This document shows positions 46,299-55,962 of a stretch of DNA of 64,000 bases, in pieces (within the stretch, counting starts at the first letter, position 1; each line of letters begins with the position of its first letter). A model generated the notes under the pieces. That model did no database searches, was not told the origin of the DNA, and was given only the letters and a program-made list of their open reading frames with translations. The DNA is taken from contig NZ_BMYU01000001.1 of assembly GCF_014652435.1 (NCBI RefSeq), forward strand, positions 434,001-498,000, written 5' to 3'. The DNA comes from Cognatundibacterium squillarum. Lineage in GTDB: Bacteria > Pseudomonadota > Gammaproteobacteria > Burkholderiales > Burkholderiaceae_D. A program made the translations under genes and the position numbers.

Positions 46299-48266
46299 TC
46301 AGGGCTGATGCTGCGTAGGATTGGCACGCTGCAACACCGGTAACACCAGTGCCGAATACTGGCCGGGCGCATGATAGACGCGCTGCGTGGCTTTGACAAA
46401 ATCTTCCGGTTTAGCGGAAGGAATGTGCATAAACTTTTGCGGATTCAGATCCACCAGCGGAAACCAGCTGCTTTGTATCTGCACCATAATGCGGTGCCCG
46501 CGGCGGAAAGTGTGATTCACATCCGGCAGTGCAAAATGCAGTTTGCTGACTTCACCGGGGACGAAGGCTTCCGGCTTTTCAAAACTGTTGCGGAACTTAC
46601 CGCGGAAAGGTTCGCCGCGCACCAGTTGCTGATAACCACCCATTGCCAGCTCCGGCGCAGGCACATCTTCACCGCGTTTGCGTCGTTGCGGCGCATCCGG
46701 ATAATCGTCCGGATACACGTCAATCAGTTTCACTACAAAGTCCGCATCCGTGCCGGTGGTAGAGACAAACAATTGCGGCTGCACCGGACCAGCGACCGTC
46801 ACGTCATCTTCCAGCACATCGGTCATATACGTCAGCACATCCGGACGCTGCGAGGCAAAACGCTGATCGCCAACCATGTACTCGCGCGGCGCACCGGTGG
46901 CCGGATAATTGATAAATGGCACCGGTTTTTTCGGATCGGCAATGTATTCGTCAAACGCTGCGCCCGCTGCCGGTTGCTGCCAGCTGAGTTTGCCATCGGC
47001 CTGCAAATACAAGCTGACTTGCTTGGCCTGCTTTGGCGGCCAGCTCGCATATTCACGCCAGACATTGGTGCCGGTTTCAAACGCATGCACTTCCGGCAGC
47101 GTTTTTCCCTGTACGCCTTTCAGATGCTGTTCAAAGAAAGGGAACAGAATATTCTTGCGATAGTATTCCGAGGTTTTGCTGCCGAATTGCACCAGCCCCA
47201 GCGATTTGCCATCGGCGCCAGCCCAGCCACCGTGTACCCACGGGCCAATCACCAGTCCGTTATACGGCGCTTTGGCATTGGCCGGGCGATTGGCGCGAAT
47301 GGACTGATAGGTATAAAACGGACCTGCCACATCTTCCGCATCAAACAAACCGCCGACAGTCAGCACGGCAGCGCTGATATTGCGCAGATGGCGGGAAATA
47401 TCACGGCTTTGCCAGAACGCATCATAGGTATCGTGCTGTATGGTTGGCATCAGCAGCTCGCGCTGTTCCGGCGACATTTGCGCCAGAATATTCCCCAGCG
47501 ATAAATGCTTCAGAAAATAACGGTAACCATCCGGTGTGCCGTAATCAAATTTCTGCCAGCCGCGCGGTTCCTGTGTCGGATTTTTCTGTTCGGTGAAGCT
47601 GGCGTAAAAGTCAAAATTCGCCGCCAGCATCAGCGCACCGTTGTGATAGGTATCGTCACCTTTGTAAAGGTTCGTCACTGGTGCCTGCGGAGAAGCCGCT
47701 TTGATCGCCGGATGCGAATCGATGATACTGGCCGAGGTGTAGAAACCCGGATACGAAATGCCCCAGATACCGACTTTACCGTTATTGCCACCGATATTCT
47801 TCAGCAGCCACTCTACGGTGTCGTACATATCCTGACTTTCGATCCCCTCACCCGGTTTCTTCGCAGGATTCTGATGCGGCGTCATTTCCTGCCATTTGCC
47901 TTCCGACATAAAACGTCCACGCACATCCTGATTCACAAAGATATAACCGGCTTCCTGAAATTCTTTTCCAGGACCCAGCGAGGAAGGATAAAAATCAACG
48001 CCGTAATGATTTTCTGCACCTGAAAAATTGCCGCTGCCGTAAGGTGTGCGCACCATCAGAAACGGATAGGTTTTACTGCTGTCTTTCGGCACATACACTA
48101 CTGTCATCAGCTTTACGCCATCGCGCATCGGAATACGGAACTCGTATTTGGTATATTTTTCCTGCACCAGATTTGCCGGTGGTTCGTCTGCTGCCAGCGT
48201 CTGAGGTGCAAAGGCCGCTGCGCCGAGCGCCAGCAACATTGCCTGACATAATCGCTTGAGTTTCAT
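46299..48266 (-). CDS. CocE/NonD-family hydrolase (X-Pro dipeptidase-like acylase), exported
   Basis: A 655-residue alpha/beta hydrolase with a signal peptide (about 1-25, ending TLAADE). The N-terminal catalytic domain has MRDGVKLMTVVYVP, LVRTPYG and the nucleophile elbow GIWGISYPGF with Ser near 169. The C-terminal jelly-roll domain (about 420-655) ends with LDLNPQKF and VYHAPGQYSALVLPVL. This layout matches cocaine esterase and alpha-amino-acid ester hydrolases. ATG 48266 is preferred over the adjacent ATG 48269 for spacing to AAGGGA. It lies 65 bases upstream of the M13 peptidase, so the pair may be co-transcribed. Confidence 0.9.
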   Translation of the reverse strand: MKLKRLCQAMLLALGAAAFAPQTLAADEPPANLVQEKYTKYEFRIPMRDGVKLMTVVYVPKDSSKTYPFLMVRTPYGSGNFSGAENHYGVDFYPSSLGPGKEFQEAGYIFVNQDVRGRFMSEGKWQEMTPHQNPAKKPGEGIESQDMYDTVEWLLKNIGGNNGKVGIWGISYPGFYTSASIIDSHPAIKAASPQAPVTNLYKGDDTYHNGALMLAANFDFYASFTEQKNPTQEPRGWQKFDYGTPDGYRYFLKHLSLGNILAQMSPEQRELLMPTIQHDTYDAFWQSRDISRHLRNISAAVLTVGGLFDAEDVAGPFYTYQSIRANRPANAKAPYNGLVIGPWVHGGWAGADGKSLGLVQFGSKTSEYYRKNILFPFFEQHLKGVQGKTLPEVHAFETGTNVWREYASWPPKQAKQVSLYLQADGKLSWQQPAAGAAFDEYIADPKKPVPFINYPATGAPREYMVGDQRFASQRPDVLTYMTDVLEDDVTVAGPVQPQLFVSTTGTDADFVVKLIDVYPDDYPDAPQRRKRGEDVPAPELAMGGYQQLVRGEPFRGKFRNSFEKPEAFVPGEVSKLHFALPDVNHTFRRGHRIMVQIQSSWFPLVDLNPQKFMHIPSAKPEDFVKATQRVYHAPGQYSALVLPVLQRANPTQHQP

Positions 48267-48448
48267 CATTTCCCTTGTTATTCCGTATAGATACAGAGCC
48301 TGCATGCCGCCACCCGGGGCAGCCGTCTGTGCGCTGTTACAAAACGCAAAGCTGCAGAAGCGCCACTTTGCTATGATGCACAGATACGCCGCATGAAAGA
48401 TGCAGTGACCGGAAGTTCGTCAAAAAGTTTCCGGTTTCACACGAAAAA

Positions 48449-48492
48449 ACCTGTATCCGCCTTGATGTGCGGAATACGGGTTTCCTTTTTAC
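48449..48492 (+). terminator. Hairpin with T-run ahead of a small secreted-protein gene
   Basis: An imperfect stem (AAACCTGTAT-CCGC paired with GCGGAATACGGGTTT) is followed by TCCTTTTT. No plus-strand gene ends upstream, so it may be a leader attenuator for the gene at 48522, or a stray terminator. Confidence 0.45.
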
Positions 48493-48521
48493 CGTGCGGT
48501 ATTCTCCAGAACAGGATTGCT

Positions 48522-48986
48522 ATGAATACCTTACTCCGTTTGTTCCTTACTGCCGCAGTAATGTGCAGTGCCGGGGCAGTTCAGGCTGAAGTACGCACCA
48601 GCATTTCAATCGGCTTCGGTACCGGATGGCACAGTCACGGGCACAGCATTTACCGCCCGTATTATGGTCATCATCATTATTACCGGCCTGCTCCGGTGTA
48701 TTTCGGCCCGACAGTCACCTATTACAGCTCGCCGACGGTCTATGTCGCTCCCGCACCAGGCTATACCGTGTACAGCGCGCCAGTTGTCAGCAGCGCACCT
48801 GTCACGGTCTACAACGATATTCCCATCACCCGTGAAACCGTGACCGTCTACGACAGCCCGCGTCCGGCTGGCGCACCACCGGTCGATGGTTCCGGCGACT
48901 GGTGGTACTGCCATCAGCCTGATGGTTTTTATCCTGCAATAAAAACCTGCCCGTCCGGCTGGCAACGCGTACCGGCAAACCGCTGA
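48522..48986 (+). CDS. Small secreted protein, His/Tyr-rich, function unknown
   Basis: A 154-residue exported protein. ATG 48522 has an AGGA site and gives a clear signal peptide (about 1-22, ending AVQAEV). The mature part has a His/Tyr-rich stretch (YYGHHHYYRP), low-complexity Tyr/Ser/Pro/Val repeats and a C-terminal cap with two Cys (WYCHQPDGFYPAIKTCPSGWQRV). That cap pattern recurs in many short Burkholderiales envelope proteins of unknown role. The His cluster could bind metal. It stands alone between divergent and convergent neighbours. Confidence 0.82.
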   Translation: MNTLLRLFLTAAVMCSAGAVQAEVRTSISIGFGTGWHSHGHSIYRPYYGHHHYYRPAPVYFGPTVTYYSSPTVYVAPAPGYTVYSAPVVSSAPVTVYNDIPITRETVTVYDSPRPAGAPPVDGSGDWWYCHQPDGFYPAIKTCPSGWQRVPANR

Positions 48987-49074
48987 TCCATACACAGCTG
49001 TTCTGAGATACTGCACGTCGTTTGCGCAAGACAATCAGGAGATTCAGCCCCGTCACAGCAACAACAGCGCCAAT

Positions 49075-49112
49075 AAAAAACCCGCGCCGGACAACACCGG
49101 AGCGGGTTTTCA
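49075..49112. terminator. Terminator shared by the 48522 gene and cheV
   Basis: Stem CCCGCGCCGG / CCGGAGCGGG (49081-49090 and 49097-49106) is flanked by an A-run on the left and TTTT on the right. It can serve both convergent genes. Confidence 0.88.
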
Positions 49113-49141
49113 TCATCAGGCGGCATTCACCGCCGAAGGAA

Positions 49142-50101
49142 TTACTTTTTCGCGAGAATGTTCCGAATCGTTGCAGCCAGCTCTTCCGCAACGAACTTCG
49201 CCACATATGCATCCGCACCAACCGCACGGATATGTTCTTCGTTCGTCGAGCCAGACAGCGACGAGTGAATAATCACAGGCAGCGACTTATACCGGTCATC
49301 CTGTTTAATCTTGCGTGTCAGGGTGAAGCCGTCCATTTCCGGCATTTCCAGATCGGTCAGCACCAGCGCAATTTTTTCACGCAAAGGTTTACCTTCAGCT
49401 GCAGCACCGGCAGCAATCGCCTGCAGTTTATCCCAGGCTTCTTTACCGGTTTTGGTCATAATGAATGGCGCATGAATCGCACCCAGTGTCTGCTCGATCA
49501 GGCTGCGCGCCACACCGGAATCATCGGCTGCCAGAATTACCGCACCCGGATTCAGCTGCAATTTACTACCAACCGTTTCAGGATCAACATCCTTGCCTTC
49601 CGGCGGGGCAATCTGGCGCAGAATCTGCTCCACATCGAGCACCTGTGCCAGACGGGTCGCTTCATTATCACCGTCCAGGCGCGCAATACTGGTCACCATA
49701 CCACCAACCGCACTGTTCTCCGCAGACAGAACCTGGTTCCAGTCCAGACGAACGATTTCTTCCACTGACTCCACCGCGAACGCCTGCGTAGTGCGCGCAT
49801 ATTCCGTGACCAGCATAATATTCAGACCGGTTTTCGGTTTGCAGCCGACGACCGAAGGCAAATCCACCACGGGAATAATCTGTCCGCGCAAATTCACCAC
49901 ACCCAGCATATGCGGCATAGAACCGGCTACCGCCGTGATTGCCGGCATCGCGACGATTTCCCGCACCTTAAACACGTTTATGCCGAACAATTCGGAACGG
50001 GTTTCAGAAGCATCCATGCCCAGTCTGAACAGCAACAATTCAAACTTATTCGAGCCGGTCAGATTGGTACGCTCATCGACTTCTTGTTGTACGGTGCTCA
50101 T
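49142..50101 (-). CDS. cheV: Chemotaxis coupling protein CheV (CheW + receiver)
   Basis: A 319-residue cytoplasmic adaptor linking chemoreceptors to CheA. The CheW-like domain (about 20-165) includes FGINVFKVREIV and MLGVVNLRGQIIPVVDL. The receiver (about 190-319) has the acidic ADDSG, the phospho-acceptor Asp in LVLTDLEMPEMDG and a late Lys in YVAKF. ATG 50101 gives the normal N-terminus MSTVQQEVDERTNL. No other chemotaxis gene is adjacent, which is common for cheV. Confidence 0.93.
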   Translation of the reverse strand: MSTVQQEVDERTNLTGSNKFELLLFRLGMDASETRSELFGINVFKVREIVAMPAITAVAGSMPHMLGVVNLRGQIIPVVDLPSVVGCKPKTGLNIMLVTEYARTTQAFAVESVEEIVRLDWNQVLSAENSAVGGMVTSIARLDGDNEATRLAQVLDVEQILRQIAPPEGKDVDPETVGSKLQLNPGAVILAADDSGVARSLIEQTLGAIHAPFIMTKTGKEAWDKLQAIAAGAAAEGKPLREKIALVLTDLEMPEMDGFTLTRKIKQDDRYKSLPVIIHSSLSGSTNEEHIRAVGADAYVAKFVAEELAATIRNILAKK

Positions 50102-50262
50102 AAATATTCCTATCTCAATTGGAAAACAGTGTTCAGTACCCCCCCTGTCTGCTGGCTTAATCTGATACAACACACAGCTTCATGCAGGGTAAAGATGACA
50201 TCATCTTAGATTACCGCAGCCACAGAGAACAAGGCTAACTGTCAAATTCCGAAAAGTTGATG

Positions 50263-51633
50263 TTATTTAACAATACGATAGCAAGGCTGATACGCTTTGC
50301 CGGGTAGCTTCATCCTGTGTTGCGCAACAAACGATGTCAGCAATTTATCCATACGCTCCATGATATCGGCGTCACCATGAATTTCGAACAATCCATTTTC
50401 CTCAATCGCCCGGATTCCCTGCGCCTTCACGTTACCGGCAACAATACCGGAAAACGCTCTGCGCAACTGCGCAGCCAGCATATGTACAGGCTGATCGCGG
50501 CATATAGCGAGATTACGCATATTGTCATGCGTCGGGTCAAACGGACGCTGAAATTCCGGATCAATATGCAGCAACCAGTTGAAGTAGTACGCATCCCCTT
50601 TTTGCTTACGAAATGCACGTACATCACGAATACCATCAACCACTGCACTCGCCACCGCCTCAGGATTCTGTATGATTATCTGATAACGCTTTTGCGCTTC
50701 AGCACCAAGTGTATCGCCGATAAACTGATCAATCTGACGGAAATAAGCCTCTGCTGACGCCGGTCCGGTAAAAATCAGCGGGAATGGCAAATCCCGATTT
50801 TCAGGATGCAACAGAATTCCCAGCAAATACAAAATTTCTTCCGCAGTACCCGCACCGCCGGGAAACACAATCACGGCATGTCCGATACGCACAAAGGCTT
50901 CGAGGCGCTTTTCGATGTCCGGCATAATCACCAGATCATTCACGATCGGGTTCGGCGCTTCTGCAGCAATAATACCTGGCTCGGTCAACCCGATATAACG
51001 CCCCTGGCCTACACGCTGTTTTGCATGGCCTATGGTCGCCCCTTTCATCGGGCCTTTCATCGCCCCCGGACCACAACCGGTACAGATATCCTGACCGCGC
51101 AGGCCAAGCTGATATCCGACCTGCTTGGTGTAATCGTATTCTTCGCCGGAAATCGAATGCCCGCCCCAGCACACCACCAGATTCGGGTTAACTTGCGGCT
51201 GCAGCAGATTGGCATTGCGCAGAATATGAAATACCGCATTCGTGACACCCTCGGTATCACTCAGGTCAAATTGCGGATTGGACGTAATGTCTGCATGAAT
51301 AAACAGGATATCGCGCAACACCGCAAATAAATGTTCCTGTATCCCCTTGATCATCACGCCGTCAACAAAAGCTTTTGCCGGCGCATTTTTCACTTCCAGC
51401 TTAATACCGCGCTCACGCTGGATGATGTTGACTTCAAAATTCTTATAACGCTCCAGCAATTCTTTCCCATCATCCAGACCGCTGCCGGTATTTAATACGG
51501 CCAGCGCACAATTTCTGAATACGGTGTACAAACCACCATGGCTGCTGTCGAGCAGTTTTCCGACTTCCGCTTTCGACAACACTTCCATCCGCCCTTCCGG
51601 CGAAATCACACTGTCGATTGTTGCGTATTCCAT
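50263..51633 (-). CDS. ppnN: Pyrimidine/purine nucleotide 5'-monophosphate nucleosidase (LOG family)
   Basis: A 456-residue protein, close to E. coli PpnN (454). ATG 51633 has a GAAGGAGAA site. The central LOG-type domain has VCWGGHSISGEEYDYTKQVG, TGCGPGAMKGPMKGA and the hallmark FPGGAGTAEEILYLLG. The long N- and C-terminal extensions are those of the PpnN group rather than the short LOG cytokinin enzymes. In E. coli it cleaves nucleoside monophosphates and is regulated by (p)ppGpp. Confidence 0.92.
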   Translation of the reverse strand: MEYATIDSVISPEGRMEVLSKAEVGKLLDSSHGGLYTVFRNCALAVLNTGSGLDDGKELLERYKNFEVNIIQRERGIKLEVKNAPAKAFVDGVMIKGIQEHLFAVLRDILFIHADITSNPQFDLSDTEGVTNAVFHILRNANLLQPQVNPNLVVCWGGHSISGEEYDYTKQVGYQLGLRGQDICTGCGPGAMKGPMKGATIGHAKQRVGQGRYIGLTEPGIIAAEAPNPIVNDLVIMPDIEKRLEAFVRIGHAVIVFPGGAGTAEEILYLLGILLHPENRDLPFPLIFTGPASAEAYFRQIDQFIGDTLGAEAQKRYQIIIQNPEAVASAVVDGIRDVRAFRKQKGDAYYFNWLLHIDPEFQRPFDPTHDNMRNLAICRDQPVHMLAAQLRRAFSGIVAGNVKAQGIRAIEENGLFEIHGDADIMERMDKLLTSFVAQHRMKLPGKAYQPCYRIVK

Positions 51634-51787
51634 AGCATTCTCCTTCTGTGACAGGCTGACTGTTATCAATCGCCAGCCGCCTGTTTGCCCATTATGCACA
51701 CAACTTTCCGGCGCGGAAGCTTGTCGCAGAGAAATCATGCATTTTTTAACATCCTGTTTGATTTTCATATCAAACACCCGCAAGGCC

Positions 51788-51816
51788 TTGCTTTTACGCC
51801 CTTACCTGTATATACT
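51788..51816 (+). promoter_or_regulatory. Promoter of the initiator tRNA gene
   Basis: TTGCTT at 51788-51793 and TATACT at 51811-51816 are separated by exactly 17 bases. They place the transcription start a few bases before the mature tRNA end at 51831. Confidence 0.8.
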
Positions 51817-51830
51817 TCATGCCTCTCAGA

Positions 51831-51907
<77 letters not shown>

Positions 51908-52038
51908 AATCTCTCTTCAGCGTGCGTCCGCACCAGCTCAAACAATACCCATAACACCAACAGGAAAATTTTCTGATGGCGGATTATTGCGTTTTGCGTG
52001 ACGCGCAGGCTGATTCGTAACCAGGCTGATACGGGCAC

Positions 52039-52296
52039 ATGAAAGATCACAAAGACAATGCGACACTGGAGTTGCCGGGCTTTGAGCTCCCGCTTCCCTT
52101 TGATCTGCCTGATCAGAAAAAAATAATTCCGACCGGACGCAAACCGCGCCGCCGGCAGGAGCAACTAGATTTACTGGCCGAACTGGGGCCAACGGATGTC
52201 ACCGGCTTACCGGCATGGATCAAAGACGAATCACTCGATGATACCGGCCTGCCGGTCTGGCGATCCGAAGATGACGGACAGGATCAGCAAACCTGA
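52039..52296 (+). CDS. Small acidic/basic protein of unknown function
   Basis: An 85-residue predicted soluble protein with no membrane segment. It has a Pro/Leu-rich start (LELPGFELPLPFDLPDQ), a basic patch GRKPRRRQEQ and an acidic tail with a repeated TGLPAWIKDES / TGLPVWRSED motif. That internal near-repeat and a nearby downstream terminator suggest a real gene. No strong ribosome binding site is seen. It is the first gene after tRNA-fMet and converges on algR. Family not recognised. Confidence 0.6.
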   Translation: MKDHKDNATLELPGFELPLPFDLPDQKKIIPTGRKPRRRQEQLDLLAELGPTDVTGLPAWIKDESLDDTGLPVWRSEDDGQDQQT

Positions 52297-52348
52297 TTTC
52301 AATAATGTCAAAGCCAGAAAATGTCTTGATCCGGAAATTCTTTTAAAA

Positions 52349-52379
52349 CAAAAAGCCCGCAATTAAGCGGGCTTTTTAT
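52349..52379. terminator. Terminator between the small gene and algR
   Basis: Stem AAAAGCCCGC / GCGGGCTTTT (52351-52360 and 52367-52376) with a 6-base loop. A and T runs flank it on both sides, so it can act on both convergent genes. Confidence 0.9.
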
Positions 52380-52415
52380 TGATTTCCCGTCGCAAGAACG
52401 GGAAACACTCACACA

Positions 52416-53210
52416 TTATCGCAGCAGCGGCTTGATGACCGACCACTGACGGCGCGAAACCGGCAGTTTTTCCGCGCAGCCGGCAACCAGCACCTGCCAG
52501 CCTTCTGAGACTTTTTCATCGCCATTCGGGCGACTGACTGACTGCACCACCTTCTCGACACCTGCGATTGCACTGCGGCGCACCAGCGCATTGCGGTGTA
52601 CGCGCACAAAGCGGTCCGGAAATTCTGCTTCCAGCGATGTCAGCGAATCTTCGATCAGGTAAGAACGGAAAGATGTGTGCAGAGACACATATTTCTGATC
52701 CGCTTTCATAAACAGCACCTCGGAGACCGGCACCATCACAACACGACCGCGCTCCATAATTGAGAAGCTGGTGCGCGCAGGACGACGATCATCAGTACCG
52801 GAAATCTCGGGTTGCGGCAGACGCGCACGAACACGGCGCAGCGATTCCAGCAAGCGACTTGCGCGCACCGGTTTCAGCAGATAATCGGTTGCCTGCACTT
52901 CAAATGCTGGCAATGCAAATTCTTCGTATGCGGTGATATAAATAATTTGCGGACGATCACCCTCACCGGAAGCTGCACGCAGCGCTTTCGCGAATTCAAT
53001 GCCCGTCATGACTGGCATCTGCACATCCAGCAGAATGACATCCGGTTTCACAGTCTGCATCAGACGCAATGCTTCCTGCGCATCACCAGTCTCTGCCACC
53101 ACTTCGTGCGGAAATTCGTGTGCAATGTCATCCAGCAGGGTGCGCAAACGCACACGTGCAGGGGCTTCGTCATCCACAATTGCTATTTTGAACATTTGCT
53201 CAGTTTTCAT
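52416..53210 (-). CDS. algR: AlgR-like LytTR response regulator
   Basis: A 264-residue regulator. The receiver domain has DDE near 13-15 and the phospho-acceptor Asp in VILLDVQMPVMTG (near 62), followed by YEEFALPAFEVQATDYLLKP. The LytTR domain is at about 155-260 (PVSEVLFMKADQKYVSLHT, RVHRNALVRRSAI). Its ATG overlaps the kinase stop as ATGA. The unit is divergent from argH, the same order as argH-algZ-algR in Pseudomonas, which is the reason for the name. It probably controls envelope or motility traits. Confidence 0.88.
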   Translation of the reverse strand: MKTEQMFKIAIVDDEAPARVRLRTLLDDIAHEFPHEVVAETGDAQEALRLMQTVKPDVILLDVQMPVMTGIEFAKALRAASGEGDRPQIIYITAYEEFALPAFEVQATDYLLKPVRASRLLESLRRVRARLPQPEISGTDDRRPARTSFSIMERGRVVMVPVSEVLFMKADQKYVSLHTSFRSYLIEDSLTSLEAEFPDRFVRVHRNALVRRSAIAGVEKVVQSVSRPNGDEKVSEGWQVLVAGCAEKLPVSRRQWSVIKPLLR

Positions 53211-54244
53211 TTTTTCGCCGGGAAATACAGTTTTACTACAAATTCTGAATTGAGCGCCTCACTGGTCATCCCTGCCTCGACATCGTATAACAAAGACAGT
53301 CTTTGTCGGATATTGTCTAGTGCAATCTGATTACCGGACGCTGCATAACCAGGCGTATGCTGCGGATTTTTAACAGTGACATCAACTTTATTTAAACTTT
53401 TTTTCAAATGTATCGAAACGGTTGCAACTTGTAACGAAGGTTCGACACCGTAATGCACGGCATTTTCGATTAACGGCTGCAATAACAGCGCAGGTACTTG
53501 TATCTCCCTGATATCCGCATCAGATAAGCCGGTAATCTGCCAGTCCGTTTGCAAGCGCTCTCCGAGCCGTACACTTTCAATTGCCAGATATTGTTTACAA
53601 AGCTGCAATTCATCTTCCAGAGAAATCATGATGCGGGCGTCACGCATCAGTGCACGGAACAAATCTGACAAATCCTCCAGCACGCGTTCGGCGCGACGCG
53701 GGTCCTGCCGGATCAGCGACAACACGGTGTTCAGGCTGTTAAATAAAAAGTGCGGACGTATCCGCGCCTGCAAAGCTTGCAGCCTGGCTTCTGCCAGTAC
53801 CGGCGAATACGCGCGGGTGCGCAGTTCGAAGTAGCGCTGCAGCGCCATCCCCGTTACAAAGACAATTGTCATCACCGGCAAACGCTGAAATCGCGGATAA
53901 ATCACATCCAGCACATCCGCAAGCCGGAACAGCTCCGCCACCACCCAGATCAGCAGAGCCGGAACAAGCCCGCAGGACAATCGTTGCAACCACGGGTGCA
54001 AACCAGCTTTCGGCATCAGCATACGCAATTTGCACAGCATAAGAACCGAACCGAGTACAACGGGCACCATCAGCGCGACCGCTTCGGCAAAATTTTGCAC
54101 AAGCAGCAATCCCGATTCACCGCGCGCAGCAAGAATCAGAAACAAACCACCACTGACCGCTGCGAGTATGCGAAAAAGTACGCCAGTGTTGCAGCAATCG
54201 GGAATGAAGGCTTCTAAAACCTGAGTATTTTCTGTTTTCCGCAT
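53207..54244 (-). CDS. algZ: AlgZ/FimS-like sensor histidine kinase
   Basis: A 345-residue membrane kinase read from ATG 54244. About four membrane helices in residues 20-150 precede the His_kinase motif ARIRPHFLFNSLNTVLSLIRQDP, with the phospho-His in PHFLFN. The ATPase region has PLIENAVHYGVEP, but the glycine-rich region is weak (VKNPQHTPGYAASGNQIALDNIRQRL). That fits the FimS/AlgZ group, whose kinase activity is unusual. It is divergent from argH with a 92-base gap. Confidence 0.87.
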   Translation of the reverse strand: MRKTENTQVLEAFIPDCCNTGVLFRILAAVSGGLFLILAARGESGLLLVQNFAEAVALMVPVVLGSVLMLCKLRMLMPKAGLHPWLQRLSCGLVPALLIWVVAELFRLADVLDVIYPRFQRLPVMTIVFVTGMALQRYFELRTRAYSPVLAEARLQALQARIRPHFLFNSLNTVLSLIRQDPRRAERVLEDLSDLFRALMRDARIMISLEDELQLCKQYLAIESVRLGERLQTDWQITGLSDADIREIQVPALLLQPLIENAVHYGVEPSLQVATVSIHLKKSLNKVDVTVKNPQHTPGYAASGNQIALDNIRQRLSLLYDVEAGMTSEALNSEFVVKLYFPAKK

Positions 54245-54336
54245 AGCAAAAAATGGCTGATTATCTGAGGGAATTATGCGCCATTGCTTTATAATCGTAT
54301 GGAAATTTCCGACAAAAACGCAGTAATCTACGGCGA

Positions 54337-55740
54337 ATGAGCAACATGACATCACAATTCCAGAAAAAAAGCGAAGCCTGGTCGGCGCGCTTTTCCGAGC
54401 CGGTTTCCGATCTCGTCAAACGTTATACAGCCTCTGTTTTTTTCGATAACCGCATGGCGGAAGTCGATATTCAGGGTTCGTTAGCCCATGCAGAAATGCT
54501 GTGCGCACAAGGCATCATCACAACACAGGATCATGCAGATATCCAGCGCGGAATGGCGCAGATTCTTGACGAAATCCGCAACGGCCAGTTCACCTGGCTG
54601 CTGGACCTGGAAGATGTGCATCTGAATATCGAAAAACGTCTGACCGAACTGGTAGGCGATGCCGGCAAACGTCTGCATACCGGCCGTTCGCGTAATGATC
54701 AGGTTGCAACAGATATCCGCCTGTATCTGCGTGGTGCGATCGATAATATCGTTGGCTTGCTGAAAGATTTACGCGCTGCGCTGATTAATCTGGCGGAACA
54801 AAACACCGACACCATTCTGCCGGGCTTTACCCATATGCAGGTAGCGCAGCCGATTACTTTCGGCCATCACATGCTGGCCTATGTGGAAATGTTCAGCCGC
54901 GATACCGAACGTTTGCTGGATTGCCGCAAACGTGTTAACCGCCTGCCGCTGGGTGCAGCGGCGCTGGCTGGCACCACCTTCCCGATTGACCGTGAACGTG
55001 TTGCTGCCACACTGGGCTTTGATGCGGTGTGCTACAACTCACTGGATGCCGTGTCTGACCGCGATTTCGCGATTGAATTCTGTGCGGCAGCTGCACTGAT
55101 CATGACGCATATTTCGCGTATGTCAGAAGAGCTGATTATCTGGATGAGCCCGCGCGTCGGCTTCATTGATATGGCAGACCGTTTCTGCACCGGCTCGTCC
55201 ATCATGCCGCAAAAGAAAAATCCGGACGTTCCGGAACTGGCACGTGGCAAAACCGGCCGCGTGAACGGTCATCTGATTGCATTGCTGACCCTGATGAAAG
55301 GCCAGCCGCTGGCATACAACAAAGACAATCAGGAAGACAAAGAACCGCTGTTCGACACCGTGGATACGCTGGTCGATACCCTGCGTATTTTTGCTGATCT
55401 GGCCACCGGCATCCGCGTGAAGCCGGACGCAATGCGCGCTGCTGCATTCCAGGGCTACGCGACAGCAACCGATCTGGCCGATTATCTGGTCAAAAAAGGT
55501 CTGCCTTTCCGTGACGCGCACGAAGCTGTGGCGCATGCTGTGCGTACCTGCGTGGAGAAAAACTGCGATCTCAGCGAATTACCGCTGGCAGAGCTGCAGG
55601 CTTACTCACCGCTGATCGCTGACGATGTGTTTGAAGTGCTGACACTGGAAGGTTCGGTTGCAGCACGTAATCACGTTGGCGGCACGGCACCGGAACAAGT
55701 GCGTCTGGCAATTGCCCGCGCCCGTGCAGCGCTGAACTGA
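54337..55740 (+). CDS. argH: Argininosuccinate lyase
   Basis: A 467-residue cytoplasmic enzyme that splits argininosuccinate to arginine and fumarate, the last step of arginine synthesis. Signatures are [14 protein letters not shown], the [14 protein letters not shown] segment and the fumarase-superfamily [12 protein letters not shown]. An alternative ATG lies 9 bases downstream. It is divergent from algZ-algR and ends in a clear terminator. Confidence 0.97.
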   Translation: MSNMTSQFQKKSEAWSARFSEPVSDLVKRYTASVFFDNRMAEVDIQGSLAHAEMLCAQGIITTQDHADIQRGMAQILDEIRNGQFTWLLDLEDVHLNIEKRLTELVGDAGKRLHTGRSRNDQVATDIRLYLRGAIDNIVGLLKDLRAALINLAEQNTDTILPGFTHMQVAQPITFGHHMLAYVEMFSRDTERLLDCRKRVNRLPLGAAALAGTTFPIDRERVAATLGFDAVCYNSLDAVSDRDFAIEFCAAAALIMTHISRMSEELIIWMSPRVGFIDMADRFCTGSSIMPQKKNPDVPELARGKTGRVNGHLIALLTLMKGQPLAYNKDNQEDKEPLFDTVDTLVDTLRIFADLATGIRVKPDAMRAAAFQGYATATDLADYLVKKGLPFRDAHEAVAHAVRTCVEKNCDLSELPLAELQAYSPLIADDVFEVLTLEGSVAARNHVGGTAPEQVRLAIARARAALN

Positions 55741-55763
55741 TCGCTGTTTCTACTGAAAACAGG

Positions 55764-55792
55764 AAAGCCACCTGCGGGTGGCTTTTTCTTTT
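55764..55792 (+). terminator. Terminator after argH
   Basis: Stem AAAGCCACC / GGTGGCTTT with the tetraloop TGCG (55773-55776), followed by TTCTTTT. Confidence 0.9.
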
Positions 55793-55844
55793 GCAGACTG
55801 GAAAATGAAGCTGCTACCGATCAGACTTACTCAAAGACCGGTCT

Positions 55845-55952
55845 GAAGCACCCAAAATGCCCCAAATGCGGTGTTCAGCACAGCGATCCGGCGGTCGTCG
55901 GCAGAAAGTCCGGCTCTCCGGAAATGATCAATGCGGATAGCTGCACAATACG
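55845..55952 (+). repeat. Dispersed intergenic repeat, copy C (most complete)
   Basis: Left edge AAAATGCCCCAAATGCGGT, then GTTCAGCACAGCGATCCGG, the core GGCGGTCGTCGGCAGAAAGT and the tail AATGCGGATAGCTGCACAAT. The left and right edges resemble each other (AATGCGG...C-GCACA), so the unit has imperfect terminal direct repeats. It lies between the argH terminator and the end of truC. Confidence 0.85.
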
Positions 55953-55962
55953 AGCCACTATC

